A stretch of DNA of 64,000 nt, from contig NZ_CP041730.1 of NCBI RefSeq assembly GCF_007431345.1, positions 4,154,001 to 4,218,000 of the forward strand, given 5' to 3'. Positions 41,986-51,348 of this stretch are shown here, piece after piece. The position numbers and the translations under genes were made by a program. Position 1 is the first letter of the stretch; each line of letters starts with the position of its first letter. This DNA comes from Chitinimonas arctica. Lineage in GTDB: Bacteria; Pseudomonadota; Gammaproteobacteria; Burkholderiales; Chitinimonadaceae. The notes beneath the pieces were generated by a model that was given only the letters and a program-made list of their open reading frames with translations, was not told the origin of the DNA and did not search any database.

Positions 41986-43029
41986 ATGAAGCCCGACTTT
42001 CAAGTGCTGGCCGACGAACATGACATTACCGCCCTGATCCGCGACCGGCTGATCGAAATCCGCGTGACCGATAAACCCGGCCTGGATTCGGACAGCTGCG
42101 AGATCGAGCTGGATGACCGAGATGGGAAGCTGACGTTTCCGCGCAAGGGGGCGGTATTGGCGGTATCGTTGGGCTGGGTAGGCGAAGGCTTGAATCGCCT
42201 GGGCCGCTATCGGGTGGATGAGATCGAGGTGAAAGGCCCGCCGGCCGCCATCCTGATCCGTTGCAAAGCGGCTGATGTGAGCGAAGACAGCAAGACGCAC
42301 CGGCGTAACAGCTGGGAGGACACCAGCCTATCCACCATCGTGGGCGATATCGCCGGCCGGCATGGCTGGCAACCGGTGTGTGCCGTGCAAGCGGAGATCG
42401 TGCGGGCCGATCAAGTGGGCGAAAGCGATCTGCACTTTCTGACGCGCTTGGCACGGCTGCACAACGCCACCGCCACTGTTAAAGCCGGCAAGTTGCTGGT
42501 CCTCACGCGTGATAGTAGGCAACAGGCCAGCGGCGGGAGCATGGCCGAGCTGGCCATTTCACCGGCGCAATGCCACAGCTATTCGCTGGTGTTTCCGGAT
42601 CGACCCGCCCATGCCAAGGTTCGGACCCAGTGGCACGATCCCAAGTTAGGCCAGCCGGTACCGCTGGTCTTGCCTAACCCCTCTGCGCCACCAGGTGCGA
42701 CAGCGATCCATATCGACCGCCATATCTACGCCAATCCGCAGGCAGCCCGCGACGCGGCCGATAGCCGGCTGGGTGCCCTCAATCGCGCCACCGCCAGCGG
42801 CCATCTGGTCCTGGCGCGTGGCGATGCCCGTGTATGTGCCGAGCGTAAAGTGCGTCTAAAGGGCTTTAAACCGCAGGTGGATGGTGTCTTTCTGGCCGAA
42901 AGTGTGGAACACGCCTATTCGCATACTGGCTGGATCACCACCGTGCAACTGAACGCCGGCAATGCCGGTAAGCCCCAGGTCGGCCGCACCAGCCAAACGG
43001 ATCTGCCTATCCCCGCGCCGCCCCGCTAG
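41986..43029 (+). CDS. Baseplate hub protein D (late control D)
   Basis: A 347-aa P2 gpD-like hub: MKPDFQVLADEHDITALIRD, TDKPGLDSDSCEIELDDRDG, GESDLHFLTRLARLHNATAT. It corresponds to the gp27 domain of VgrG. The start MKPDF follows the X stop by two bases. Confidence 0.95.
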   Translation: MKPDFQVLADEHDITALIRDRLIEIRVTDKPGLDSDSCEIELDDRDGKLTFPRKGAVLAVSLGWVGEGLNRLGRYRVDEIEVKGPPAAILIRCKAADVSEDSKTHRRNSWEDTSLSTIVGDIAGRHGWQPVCAVQAEIVRADQVGESDLHFLTRLARLHNATATVKAGKLLVLTRDSRQQASGGSMAELAISPAQCHSYSLVFPDRPAHAKVRTQWHDPKLGQPVPLVLPNPSAPPGATAIHIDRHIYANPQAARDAADSRLGALNRATASGHLVLARGDARVCAERKVRLKGFKPQVDGVFLAESVEHAYSHTGWITTVQLNAGNAGKPQVGRTSQTDLPIPAPPR

Positions 43030-43050
43030 CCCGCAATCCCAGACAGTGTG

Positions 43051-43074
43051 CCCCGCCGCGTGCGGGGTTTTTTA
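43051..43074 (+). terminator. Terminator after the tail operon
   Basis: CCCCGC / GCGGGG stem, 5-nt loop, six T, 20 bp beyond the hub stop. It separates tail and lysis genes; some readthrough or a separate promoter must serve lysis. Confidence 0.88.
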
Positions 43075-43098
43075 TTGCCGATGCCCTTGGAGGTACCT

Positions 43099-43347
43099 TT
43101 GCAACATCCCATCCCACCCGATCGCTGGCGCGAGCAGGTCGATCACAAATTGGCCGATCTCTCGGCCCAAGTGCAGCAAAATACCGCCATCACCAGCGAG
43201 GTGCGCGAGATCCTCGATACCGTACGCGGCGGCATGCGCGTACTGGAAGTGCTGGGCACCGTCGCCAAGTGGGTGACGCCCATTGTGATGCTGGTGACCG
43301 CTGTGCTGGCCTTTATCCATCAGCTGGGCTCGGGAAATAAGCCATGA
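43099..43347 (+). CDS. Holin candidate (one C-terminal membrane span)
   Basis: An 82-aa protein from a TTG start that follows GGAGGT; an ATG at 43081 is also in frame. Charged helical N-terminal half with DHKLADLSAQVQQNTAITSE, then a membrane span WVTPIVMLVTAVLAFI and a short tail. It immediately precedes and overlaps the endolysin gene, the usual place for a holin, or an accessory membrane protein. Confidence 0.65.
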   Translation: MQHPIPPDRWREQVDHKLADLSAQVQQNTAITSEVREILDTVRGGMRVLEVLGTVAKWVTPIVMLVTAVLAFIHQLGSGNKP

Positions 43348-43865
43348 GTACCCGGCTGCGCATTCTCACTGCCAGCACCGCCGCCGTGCTGGCCCTCGCC
43401 ACGCCCTTCGTCATCCAATGGGAAGGCAAGCGCAATCGAACCTATCTCGATGTTGCCGGTATCCCCACGGCCTGCATGGGCCAGACTGGCGAGCGGATCA
43501 AAATCGGTGCGACTTACAGCGATGCCACCTGCGAGGCCTGGCTCCGCGAGGAACTGACCGAGACCTACGCCGCTGTCAGCCGCTGCATTGCCGTTCCCAT
43601 GACGCCAAATCAGGCCGCCGCGCTGACCGCCTTCGCATACAACGTCGGTTCTACAGGCGCCTGCCAATCCGCTGCTGCTCGCTATGCTCGACAGAGTGAC
43701 TGGGGAAAGGCGTGCCGCGCGATCCAGATCAACGATGCCGGCCAGCCGGCCTGGTCGTATGTGACCGACGCAAAGATCGGCAATAAGGTCTACGTGCAAG
43801 GTTTGGCGAATCGTCGTGCGGCAGAGCGGGCGCTGTGCGAAGGCAGGGTACGGCATGCAGTTTAG
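43344..43865 (+). CDS. SAR-type endolysin (GH24 lysozyme)
   Basis: A 173-aa lysozyme with Glu27 (WEGK), Asp36 and Thr42 in the E-8-D-5-T catalytic spacing. Residues 6-24 form a weakly hydrophobic N-terminal signal-anchor (Ala/Thr-rich), as in P21 and P1 SAR endolysins that are held in the membrane and released when it depolarises. ATGA with the holin-like gene. Confidence 0.93.
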   Translation: MSTRLRILTASTAAVLALATPFVIQWEGKRNRTYLDVAGIPTACMGQTGERIKIGATYSDATCEAWLREELTETYAAVSRCIAVPMTPNQAAALTAFAYNVGSTGACQSAAARYARQSDWGKACRAIQINDAGQPAWSYVTDAKIGNKVYVQGLANRRAAERALCEGRVRHAV

Positions 43866-44352
43866 TCTGTTGCCCTGGTACTGGCGTTGGGGTGCGATGT
43901 TGACCCTAGCCACCAGTCTTTACGCGCTGGGACGCCTTCATGGCCAGCAAGCCGAACACGCCCAAGACAACGATGCGGCACGAGCCGCCCTGGTTCGCGT
44001 GATTCGCATCCAGCGCAAGCAAGCGGCGATCAGCCAGATCGTTGCCGAGCAACACGAAACCGGCCGAACCCGTGACGGGGTCGTTTACCGAACCATTGAA
44101 AAGGAGGTGATTCGCTATGTGGCGAGTCCCGATCATGCTGTGTGCCATCTGGATCGCGAGTGGCTGCGCCTCCACGACGCCGCAGCCCTGTCCGTCCTTC
44201 CCCAGCCCACCGGCAGCGCTGATGCGGCCGCCAGCGACTCTACAAGCGATGACGCCCTTCAAACCATCACCGACAACTACCAAGCCTGCCAAGACAACGC
44301 GCGGCAACTAGCTGATTTACAGGCTTGGGTGCATCAGCAGTTGCATCACTAG
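43855..44352 (+). CDS. Rz: Inner-membrane spanin Rz
   Basis: A 165-aa i-spanin: one N-terminal membrane anchor (about 12-25), then a periplasmic helical coiled coil (RVIRIQRKQAAISQIVAEQH) and a C-terminal DNARQLADLQAWVHQQ. It joins the outer-membrane partner Rz1 to destroy the outer membrane. The start overlaps the endolysin stop. The 3' part is duplicated at 47757. Confidence 0.85.
   Translation: MQFSLLPWYWRWGAMLTLATSLYALGRLHGQQAEHAQDNDAARAALVRVIRIQRKQAAISQIVAEQHETGRTRDGVVYRTIEKEVIRYVASPDHAVCHLDREWLRLHDAAALSVLPQPTGSADAAASDSTSDDALQTITDNYQACQDNARQLADLQAWVHQQLHH
44117..44311 (+). CDS. Rz1: Outer-membrane spanin Rz1, nested in Rz
   Basis: A 64-aa lipoprotein encoded in another frame wholly inside Rz. 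Signal peptide with lipobox IASGC (Cys17 lipidated), then a Pro-rich mature part (CPSFPSPPA, FKPSPTTTKPAK). GGAGG lies about 14 bases before the start. This nested arrangement is the classical lambda Rz/Rz1 pair. Confidence 0.85.
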   Translation: MWRVPIMLCAIWIASGCASTTPQPCPSFPSPPAALMRPPATLQAMTPFKPSPTTTKPAKTTRGN

Positions 44353-44443
44353 CGCGACTACCCGTCATTCTATTGCGCCGAGGATGGCGTATAAGCGAAG
44401 GGTCGGCAAAACGCAGGCGGCTGAACAAAGGGCAAGACCGTAC

Positions 44444-46453
44444 TTACACGTTGAAGTGCTTCACTTCCTCTCGCATGGCGGTCGCCAGCACGGTCAATCC
44501 CTGTGCCGAGGCAGCAGTTGCGGAAGCGGCGGCAGTATTTTCTTCTGACATCTGCGCCACTTGCTCCACGCGGGAGGCAATTTGGGTACTTGCTGTCGTT
44601 TGCTCTTTCAACGCCGTGTTAATCACGCCGACGGCATCCTCGACGACCGCTGCGCTCTTCGTGATTCGCTCTATCGCACTGCGTGCCTGTTCCGCAGACG
44701 CCACCACACTGCCTACTTTCTCCACGGTAATATTCATCCCCGCCACCGACTCGGTGGTATGAGATCTGATCTGCTCTATCATTTGCGCAATTTCCTTGGT
44801 GGCCCCGCTGGTGCGCTCGGCCAATTTACGTACCTCATCGGCCACAACGGCGAAGCCACGGCCATATTCCCCCGCACGGGCGGCTTCGATGGCCGCATTC
44901 AAAGCCAGTAGATTGGTTTGGTCCGCCACTTCGCGGATCACGGCAACGATGCCGCTGATATGCTTGGATTGCTCTCCTAGTTCGCTGATCGTCGTCGCCG
45001 TCGAGCGGATGCTCGCCGCAATATCGCGGATATCGGTTGCCGTCTGTTGGATAACCAGTGTGCCTTCCTGCGACAGTTTCCCTGCGTTCACAGAAGCTCG
45101 CCCCGCATCATCGGTGTTGTCGCTGACCTGGCTGATGCTGACCGTCAATTGTTCTACCACCGCCGCCATGGCCGCAGTCGTTTCACTTTGTTGGCTGGAG
45201 GCTTGAGATACCTGTGTTGAACTGGTCGCCAATGCATCTGCGGCATTCGCCAACTCATTCGCATGGTCGCGCGTACTGGTGATTGTTTTGTGCAAGGATT
45301 GCTGCATCAGGGCCAAAGCATTCAGCATCTGGCCCGTTTCGCTTTTACCTCCGGTTTCAATGGCATGAGTAAGATCACCGGCAGCCACGGCTTGCGCTGC
45401 CGCGAGCGCTTGGCGAACGGGCCGCAAGATGCTCGCCGCGACCAGCCAGCCGATGACGGCGGCAAGGCTTGCCATCACGGCTATCGCTGCGAAGAGGAGA
45501 TTGCGGGTGCTGCGCTGATGGCTGATCCTCGCCGCGATGAGATCATCGAGTTGCTGCATGGCGGCATGCGTAAGCTTGAACTCTACGTCGATGGACTGGG
45601 TAAAGAACGCGATGTAGTCGGGCGCGGGATAGTCAAGCGTATCCATGCTGGCAACCTTGCTCCGAGCGAGTTCAGCGGCATCGCGGGCATTTTTACTTCC
45701 CTCGACCACCAAGGCACCCATCTTCGCTTGAAGGTCACTGTTCGCGGCAATAGCCTTCTTCAGCGTATTCTCCATCCGTTCCGTGCCGGAGCGGGCCGTT
45801 GATAGCAGGCCATACATGACGGCTTTGCCATTCTGATCGATCTGCTTGGTGGCAAGCAGGCCTGCTCCCTTTGCGCGCAACTGGCCCAAGTTCTCCGCGA
45901 GCGTAGGAAGGTCTACATAAACCGCGCGCATCAAATAATAGGTGTCGGCGTCCGGGTCTAAGGAAAGGCCGAATTGATCCGCGATCTGTTCGACGACCTT
46001 GAGCAGGTAGACACAAAGCGCGGTGTGTTGCTGATAACTTTGCGGCACGTCAATGCTGCGCGCCGCCACGCCGCCGCTCAATCCTTGCCAATCGGCCCGC
46101 ACCTTTTGCAGCTGCTCCTTGAGGTCACCGGATTGGTCTTTCAGCTGGGTTTCCAGCAGGGCGAGCGTTTTTTCGACTTCTTCCTGCTTCGCTTGTCGCT
46201 TATCGGCAAGTTGGCTTGCACCAAGAAATGCAGCCGAGAGTCCACGGTGCTGTTGAACCTGTTGCAATAGATTGAGCGCGGTTTTCCCTGGGCCGATGCC
46301 GAGTTGCTCGTTCAAAGAGACATCGATGACAGTGTTTGCATGATTGAAATACAGATAGATCGGCGGGAGTGCCAAGCCGATCCCCAATGCCGCCAGGATG
46401 ATAAATTTCTGCCACATCATCAGCCGGTCAAGAAATGTTCTCAGCATTGCCAT
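44444..46453 (-). CDS. Methyl-accepting chemotaxis protein with NIT-like sensor
   Basis: A 669-aa chemoreceptor. TM1 about 15-37; periplasmic part with [18 protein letters not shown], the pattern of nitrate/nitrite-sensing (NIT-type) domains; TM2 about 315-337; HAMP; then the cytoplasmic signalling hairpin with [20 protein letters not shown] and VRKLAERT. No C-terminal NWETF-like pentapeptide. It is a complete host-type gene between the phage lysis genes and a second Rz fragment. Confidence 0.95.
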   Translation of the reverse strand: MAMLRTFLDRLMMWQKFIILAALGIGLALPPIYLYFNHANTVIDVSLNEQLGIGPGKTALNLLQQVQQHRGLSAAFLGASQLADKRQAKQEEVEKTLALLETQLKDQSGDLKEQLQKVRADWQGLSGGVAARSIDVPQSYQQHTALCVYLLKVVEQIADQFGLSLDPDADTYYLMRAVYVDLPTLAENLGQLRAKGAGLLATKQIDQNGKAVMYGLLSTARSGTERMENTLKKAIAANSDLQAKMGALVVEGSKNARDAAELARSKVASMDTLDYPAPDYIAFFTQSIDVEFKLTHAAMQQLDDLIAARISHQRSTRNLLFAAIAVMASLAAVIGWLVAASILRPVRQALAAAQAVAAGDLTHAIETGGKSETGQMLNALALMQQSLHKTITSTRDHANELANAADALATSSTQVSQASSQQSETTAAMAAVVEQLTVSISQVSDNTDDAGRASVNAGKLSQEGTLVIQQTATDIRDIAASIRSTATTISELGEQSKHISGIVAVIREVADQTNLLALNAAIEAARAGEYGRGFAVVADEVRKLAERTSGATKEIAQMIEQIRSHTTESVAGMNITVEKVGSVVASAEQARSAIERITKSAAVVEDAVGVINTALKEQTTASTQIASRVEQVAQMSEENTAAASATAASAQGLTVLATAMREEVKHFNV

Positions 46454-46675
46454 TACCTCGCTTGTTGCCTACAAGCTAGGTATAGATAGGCAGACTCGTC
46501 TCCTCAAGACAGGATCAGGCGTGCCCTGCCTGCTAATCGACAACCTCGCACCTGCCGTGCATCCTTCTCCAGCGCCAAGCGAGTGAACGTTCCCACTTTT
46601 CTGAAGGGAATCCGCAGGGAGAAACGGCATTGAATAGTCGGGCCATCACGACCCGACTAGTGACGCAGGGAAATG
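46454..46675. other. Intergenic hairpin region
   Basis: TAGTCGGG / CCCGACTA inverted repeat at about 46635-46660 lies 16 bp after the RTX stop; it may be a weak terminator. Confidence 0.35.
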
Positions 46676-47756
46676 CTACATCAAACGATTTGCCGTCAGC
46701 ATCGGCGCGTAATGCTCATGCGCCGGGATGGACTGGTGCAGCAAGGCTGCATCCATCGGCGCAAACGTCGCCATGGCGCTGACCAAGCTGGCTAACTGCT
46801 GATCCACGGACGCGACCATCGGCGGACGGGGTAGCACTTCCAGGCTGTCGCCGCTGGCATCCGCCCACTTGGCCGTTACCGCTCTGGCTTGTATGTGGGT
46901 GTGATTCCACACCACGCTATCGCTGAACTTGAATTGCTCGAGGCGATAGGCCAGCGCATTGGTCGCGTCGAAGTAGTTCTCGACGGTCACTTGGTCGGCG
47001 GCGCCGTACTTCAGGACCAAGTTGACGCCCACCTTCTGCACCGCGCTGATCTCGGTTGATTTCACATCCTTGAACTGGATGGCATCGACGTTGTTGGCGG
47101 TCGTGTCGAAGTCGCGGATTATGTCAGCGCCGCCGCCCTTGGCCAGGGCATAGGTATCGCTGCCCAAGCCGCCATCCAGGCGATTGGCGCCGTTGTTGCC
47201 GGTCAGCACATTGTTCAGCGCATTGCCGGTGCCATTGATGGAAGCGGTGCCGGGGGCGAGGGTGAGGTTCTCCAGATTGGCACCCAGGGTGTGCGTGACG
47301 CCAGTCACCACCGTATCGCTGCCCTCGTTGGCGTTCTCGACAATCATTTCGCGACCATTGCTGACAATGTAGAAGTCATGGCCTAGGCCACCTGTGAGGG
47401 TGTTGTCGCCGCCACCGCCATCGAGCAGGTCGTTGCCGGCCTCGCCGAACAGTTGGTCGTTGCCATTCCCGCCGCGCAGGCTGTCGTCGCCACCGTTGAG
47501 ACGGTCGTCGCCATCATCGCCGGCCAGGGTGTCGTTGCCACCTAGGCCATAGATTGTGTCGTTGCCGGCGCCGCCCGCCAGGCTTTCGGCGGCAGCGGTG
47601 CCATTGAGGTTGTCGTTGCCGGTCGTGGGGGTATTGGGCGGGATCAGCCGGGCAATCTCGGCGGCTGATATCCCGTTGCCACTCATGGGCTGAACATAGG
47701 CAATCGCCGACTCGCCGCCGTTGAAGTGATTCAGTACCCGCACGCTACGGCTGGCA
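46676..47756 (-). pseudogene. 5'-truncated RTX (calcium-binding repeat) protein
   Basis: The C-terminal 360 residues or so of an RTX exoprotein: six to seven GGxGxDxL nonapeptides (GGAGNDTIYG, GGNDTLAGDD, GGNGNDQLFG) then a region with DIIRDFDTTANNVDAIQFKD. Reading upstream in frame beyond about 47756 enters the antisense of an Rz fragment, so the natural N-terminus (the enzyme part) is lost. An internal Met at 47686 lacks a ribosome site. Confidence 0.75.
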
Positions 47757-47950
47757 TCCACGATGCCGCAGCCCTGTCCATCATTCCCCAGTCCACCGGC
47801 AGCGCTGATGCGGCTGCCAGCGAGTTTACAAGCGATGACGCACTGGGCACCGTTACCGCCAACTATCAAGCCTGCCAGGACAACGCCAGGCAGTTAGCGG
47901 ACCTGCAGAACTGGATTCGGCGGCAGGAGTCGGTATTCACAATGAGATAG
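47757..47950 (+). pseudogene. Duplicated 3' end of an Rz gene
   Basis: TCCACGATGCCGCAGCCCTG... aligns with 44171-44330 over about 165 bp and encodes GSADAAAS, DDAL and NYQACQDNARQLADLQNW, as in the intact Rz. The 5' part is replaced by the RTX junction. The other copy ends in WVHQQLHH, this one in WIRRQESVFTMR. Confidence 0.85.
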
Positions 47951-48304
47951 GAGCAGCCTCGTAAGCATACGAGGACGCGAGCGGATGCGCCTGCAAAGCC
48001 TTTTTATGCAGCTGCCGCAAATAGTTTTGAGCGTTCCGACTGCAAAGAGGCCATTTTGGAGGCGTAAGAGGACCGCTTCCCTGTGTTTTTTCTTTCTAGG
48101 CGCAATACCCGCTGCCCTTGCGTAGTAGGGCCGGTACCCTACCAAATGTCGCACCGTTAGGCTGAAGAACGGTAAATACCCGCACCGGGTAGGGATGCAT
48201 AGGTACGCTACCAGACATATAAGTAGCGTCAGGTGTGTATATCCTTGGCAGCAACGAGAAGGCTACCTGGATAGCCACCCCAGTATCAGTTCAGGAGGCG
48301 CACC
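47951..48304. other. Intergenic, promoter side of the Crp/Fnr gene
   Basis: No gene is seen. It includes repeated GGTA.CC/GGTACGCTACC elements (48131-48215), and a GGAGG site (48294) for the next gene. Confidence 0.35.
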
Positions 48305-49024
48305 ATGATCGACCCGCCCAACCCCAGGGATAACCATCTGCTGGCAGCTTTACCCGACGCCGAATGGCTGCGCTTGTTGCCACAGCTGGAAGCGGTCGAA
48401 CTGTCGCTAGGCCAGGTACTGTACGAATCCGGTAGCAGGATGAGCCATGTGTACTTTCCCACCACCGCCATCGTCTCCATGCTGTATGTGATGGAAAACG
48501 GCGCACCGGCAGAAATCGCGGTGGTCGGGAACGAGGGACTGGTGGGGGTTTCGCTCTTCATGGGAGGGGATTCCACCCCCAGCCGGGCGGTGGTGCAAAG
48601 CGCAGGCTTAGGGTTTCGGCTACGCGCCAAGGTCATGAAGGAAGAGTTCTACCGGGCCGGACCGGTAATGCATCTATTACTGCGCTATACCCAGGCGCTA
48701 ATTACCCAGATGTCGCAAACCGCCGCTTGTAATCGGCATCACACGCTCGACCAGCAGCTATGCCGCTGGCTGCTGCTTAGCCTGGATCGCCTGCAGAGTG
48801 ACGAATTGGTGATGACGCAGGAACTGATTGCTAACATGCTGGGGGTACGGCGGGGGAGCGTCACCGAAGCGGCACTCAATTTGCAGAGTGCCGGGCTGAT
48901 CCGCTAAGCGCGCGGCCATATCTCGGTGCTGGATCGAATGGGGCTGGAAGCACGCAGCTGCGAGTGCTACGCGGTGGTCAAGAAAGAGTACAACCGCCTA
49001 CTGCCAGCTGAATTGGCGGCGTAA
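48305..49024 (+). pseudogene. Crp/Fnr-family regulator interrupted by an in-frame stop
   Basis: Cyclic-nucleotide-binding-like N-terminal domain (VYFPTTAIVSMLYVM, IAVVGNEGLVGVSLFMGG) and Crp-type helix-turn-helix (MTQELIANMLGVRRGSVTEA). A TAA at 48905-48907 falls where homologues have Tyr. The frame then continues with ARGHISVLDRMGLEARSCEC and stops at 49022. As read, the product is 200 aa without the last 38 residues; DNA-binding helices are intact, so partial activity or readthrough is possible. Confidence 0.85.
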
Positions 49025-49227
49025 CGACTTATCTGCAAGCTGAACAGTAAGGACCCAGTCGCCTGCATTCCGATCATATTGGCTTTAAAGCATCAAAACG
49101 TGAAACCATGCTACTCAGAAAGCAGGGAACCGGTTGGTAACGTTTTACCGTAAAATATTTCCTCCAGAAAATTGATTTCCTTATTTGAATAGATAAACGA
49201 TAGAACTACCTTCCGCAAAAAGATCAG

Positions 49228-49559
49228 ATGATCCCGACGACCGACGACCGACGACCGACGACCGACGACCGACGACCGACGACCGACGACCGACGACCGA
49301 CGACCGACGACCGACGACCGACGACCGACGACCGACGACCGACGACCAGCCGCCATCCTACGAGCCCAGTTATTGGGAGATTTGCAGCGATTCGGAGCCG
49401 CCGCCCTGGAGGGATGACGCCAACGAGCTAGAACCCCCACCTTATGAAGCGGGGTATTGGGAAGCCTGCGCCGATTCAGGCCCGCCGCCTTGGTTGAATG
49501 ACCTGGGCGACGAGGAGTATTTCGACGGCGATGCCAATTTTGAGCGGTGCTATGACTGA
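49228..49559 (+). pseudogene. Phase-variable-type frame with heptanucleotide repeat and PPxY repeats
   Basis: ATG at 49228 leads into 16 CCGACGA repeats (PTTDDRR heptapeptides) and then leaves the good frame. The downstream frame (to TGA 49557) is acidic and protein-like: two 28-residue units beginning PPSYEPSYWE (49350) and PPPYEAGYWE (49434), each with GPPPW/EPPPW, and a YD end. With 14 or 17 repeats the ATG would be in frame with it; with 16 it is off. No other start codon is available in the downstream frame. The ribosome site before ATG is weak. Confidence 0.45.
49234..49345. repeat. 16 perfect tandem CCGACGA repeats
   Basis: 112 bp made of 16 identical heptanucleotides with no variant. 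As 7 is not a multiple of 3, any copy-number change shifts the reading frame. Perfect identity suggests recent or ongoing slippage. Confidence 0.95.
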
Positions 49560-49624
49560 ACCATCATCATAGTAAATCCCAGCGCGGATTCCTCCTGCAA
49601 TGGCTTTCTACTGAATGACGCAAA

Positions 49625-50470
49625 TCAGCGCGGCATTACCAATTCAGTAACAGCCTTTTGGAATGATGTTCCAATTTTCTGCGTTGTACTATTTTCATAG
49701 TCAAGCCGATAAAGCTCTGCACTTTGGTTGCCGGATTTTACTGCCAAAGCGCCTACGCCTTCTATATCTGCCAAGATGTAGTAGTTTGCTTCAGGGAAGA
49801 TAACCTCCCTAACTTTCGCTAGCCCATAAACTACAGCGGATGCAAGAGTAAGCCCCTCAGTCCGAGCAATAAGTTCCAGATAGTCCTGCGGCAGTTGCGC
49901 ATCAACGCGGGCAATATATGCGGCCTGCTCCGACTGCGGCAACGGGGCGCGGAGGCTCTCTGTATCGGCCAAGGATCGGCCATCATTCAACAGCCACGCA
50001 GGCAGCATCGACTCATCTACAAACCCCGCTGGGCTTGGGCTCAGAGGGTCGAACCAGATTTTCACGTCAGCAATTTCAGGCTGTACCGTCTTCAAGTCTG
50101 AGCCTGCAAAGAACTGCTTAGGTGCCTTGTTAAATGCCAGGGAAAAGAGTCGGCCATTGGCTAACCAGACCTCAGCCTTTAGCTTTGCCTGCTTACCTGG
50201 CGCAATCAAATTGACGCTTGCGAGAAGCGCTTCTTCGCCAGTATTGGGAAAGCGAAGGCTCTCATCAAATGCCGGCTTCCCAAAGCGCATTTGATAAAGA
50301 TTCACTTCTTTGCCGTCAGCCAATCGCTGTACCTTGTTGATTGCTTCCATTTGACGCTGCAACAGGGAGGCCGCGCGCTCGTTTAGACGAGCTTTGACCT
50401 CCTCTATAATGCGAGTCTCAAATGGGCAGAAATCTGCCCGGCCTAGCAGGAAGTTGAAGATTTTTTCCAT
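49625..50470 (-). CDS. SUKH/SMI1-like immunity protein
   Basis: A 281-aa protein. The C-terminal third (LPQDYLELIARTEGL, YYILADIEGVGALAVK, and IGTSFQKAVTELV) has the SMI1/KNR4 (SUKH) pattern of immunity proteins; the N-terminal part is an unknown domain. It directly overlaps the Rhs-tip gene upstream by one base, the toxin-immunity order of polymorphic toxin loci. Confidence 0.7.
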   Translation of the reverse strand: MEKIFNFLLGRADFCPFETRIIEEVKARLNERAASLLQRQMEAINKVQRLADGKEVNLYQMRFGKPAFDESLRFPNTGEEALLASVNLIAPGKQAKLKAEVWLANGRLFSLAFNKAPKQFFAGSDLKTVQPEIADVKIWFDPLSPSPAGFVDESMLPAWLLNDGRSLADTESLRAPLPQSEQAAYIARVDAQLPQDYLELIARTEGLTLASAVVYGLAKVREVIFPEANYYILADIEGVGALAVKSGNQSAELYRLDYENSTTQKIGTSFQKAVTELVMPR

Positions 50471-50997
50471 TAGTCTGAATTCGTGGCAGCGCCTGCAACA
50501 CCGATTGCTGCGCCTGCTGCTCCACCCTTATATACGTTAGGAATTCGGTTCCATTGCTGAATCACTGTATTCGGCATTGGATTAGCTTCTTTCCAAGTAC
50601 GCGGCATAAATCTGTAGCGGTATGGGTCAGACAAAGCATGTTCAACCTTCGTTACATAATTGCCGTTCCAAAGCGAGCGAGGTCCACCTTTTCGGTTTGG
50701 TATCCAGTGCGAAAACTCTTTGCCCCAGCCTTTGGTACCGGCAGCTCTCCAGCCAGCAGCGCCACCAATGGCTGTACTCACTAACACGCCAGACACTTCT
50801 CCACCGGTATAGGACGCCGAGCATTTATCCACCGAGCCGTTTGTACCAAGTTGGTCACGGGCCATATCGGTCAAACCAAATGACAAGGTGTCACCAAAGC
50901 CAGCAGAGAAGTCTACGACAGGCTGTGGAATCGTCGGGATGTCTTCAATTCCAAACAATCCATACGGGTCGGAATAGTGCATCGGATTGCCATACAC
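50470..50997 (-). CDS. Orphan Rhs C-terminal toxin fragment
   Basis: A 175-aa product from GTG; the frame extends upstream to about 51035. It begins YVYGNPMHYSDPYGLFG, the end of an Rhs/YD-repeat core where the variable toxin tip starts. The tip (about 60-175) includes GWGKEFSHWIPNRKGG and a C-terminal Gly/Ala-rich tail; its activity is not recognised. The Rhs core is absent, so this is a displaced tip cassette with its immunity gene. Confidence 0.75.
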   Translation of the reverse strand: MYGNPMHYSDPYGLFGIEDIPTIPQPVVDFSAGFGDTLSFGLTDMARDQLGTNGSVDKCSASYTGGEVSGVLVSTAIGGAAGWRAAGTKGWGKEFSHWIPNRKGGPRSLWNGNYVTKVEHALSDPYRYRFMPRTWKEANPMPNTVIQQWNRIPNVYKGGAAGAAIGVAGAATNSD

Positions 50998-51039
50998 ATA
51001 GGCATATATAGTTGGCCCTGACGCAAACCGTCGTACACG

Positions 51040-51348
51040 CTGCCCGCAAACCTAGGCCCCATGCGGCTTTACGCCATTTTTTCCTGCCGCAGATGTTCTA
51101 AAGAGCTAAATTTTTTCCAGGGGTGCATTTTTGCCCGCCTGCGCGCAATTCGCAAGGTATTAGAACCGAGCGGCTAAGGCGAAGGTCGAGCCGCCGGCAT
51201 CGCGGCGCCCGCACGTTGCCGTCGGCTTGCGTGGCGTCATTCGGGGGGATGAAGCGGAAGCGGCCCGCTTAGCGCGGCGCGGGGCCAGGCAGAGCGAGCC
51301 GCAAGGCGGCGTGCTTGAATCAGCACGCCGGGGGATGGAGGGCCGAGC
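51040..51348. other. GC-rich spacer, nothing recognised
   Basis: No lifelike frame on either strand. It looks like joined fragments; a GGCGTGC...GCACGCC hairpin lies near 51307-51330. Confidence 0.3.

Noticed and set aside
49234..49345. CRISPR array
   Set aside because: Seven-base perfect tandem repeats without spacers; no cas genes anywhere in the window.
49111..49440. Minus-strand protein made of GRRSSVV repeats
   Set aside because: It is only the reverse reading of the heptanucleotide repeat with no lifelike flanks.
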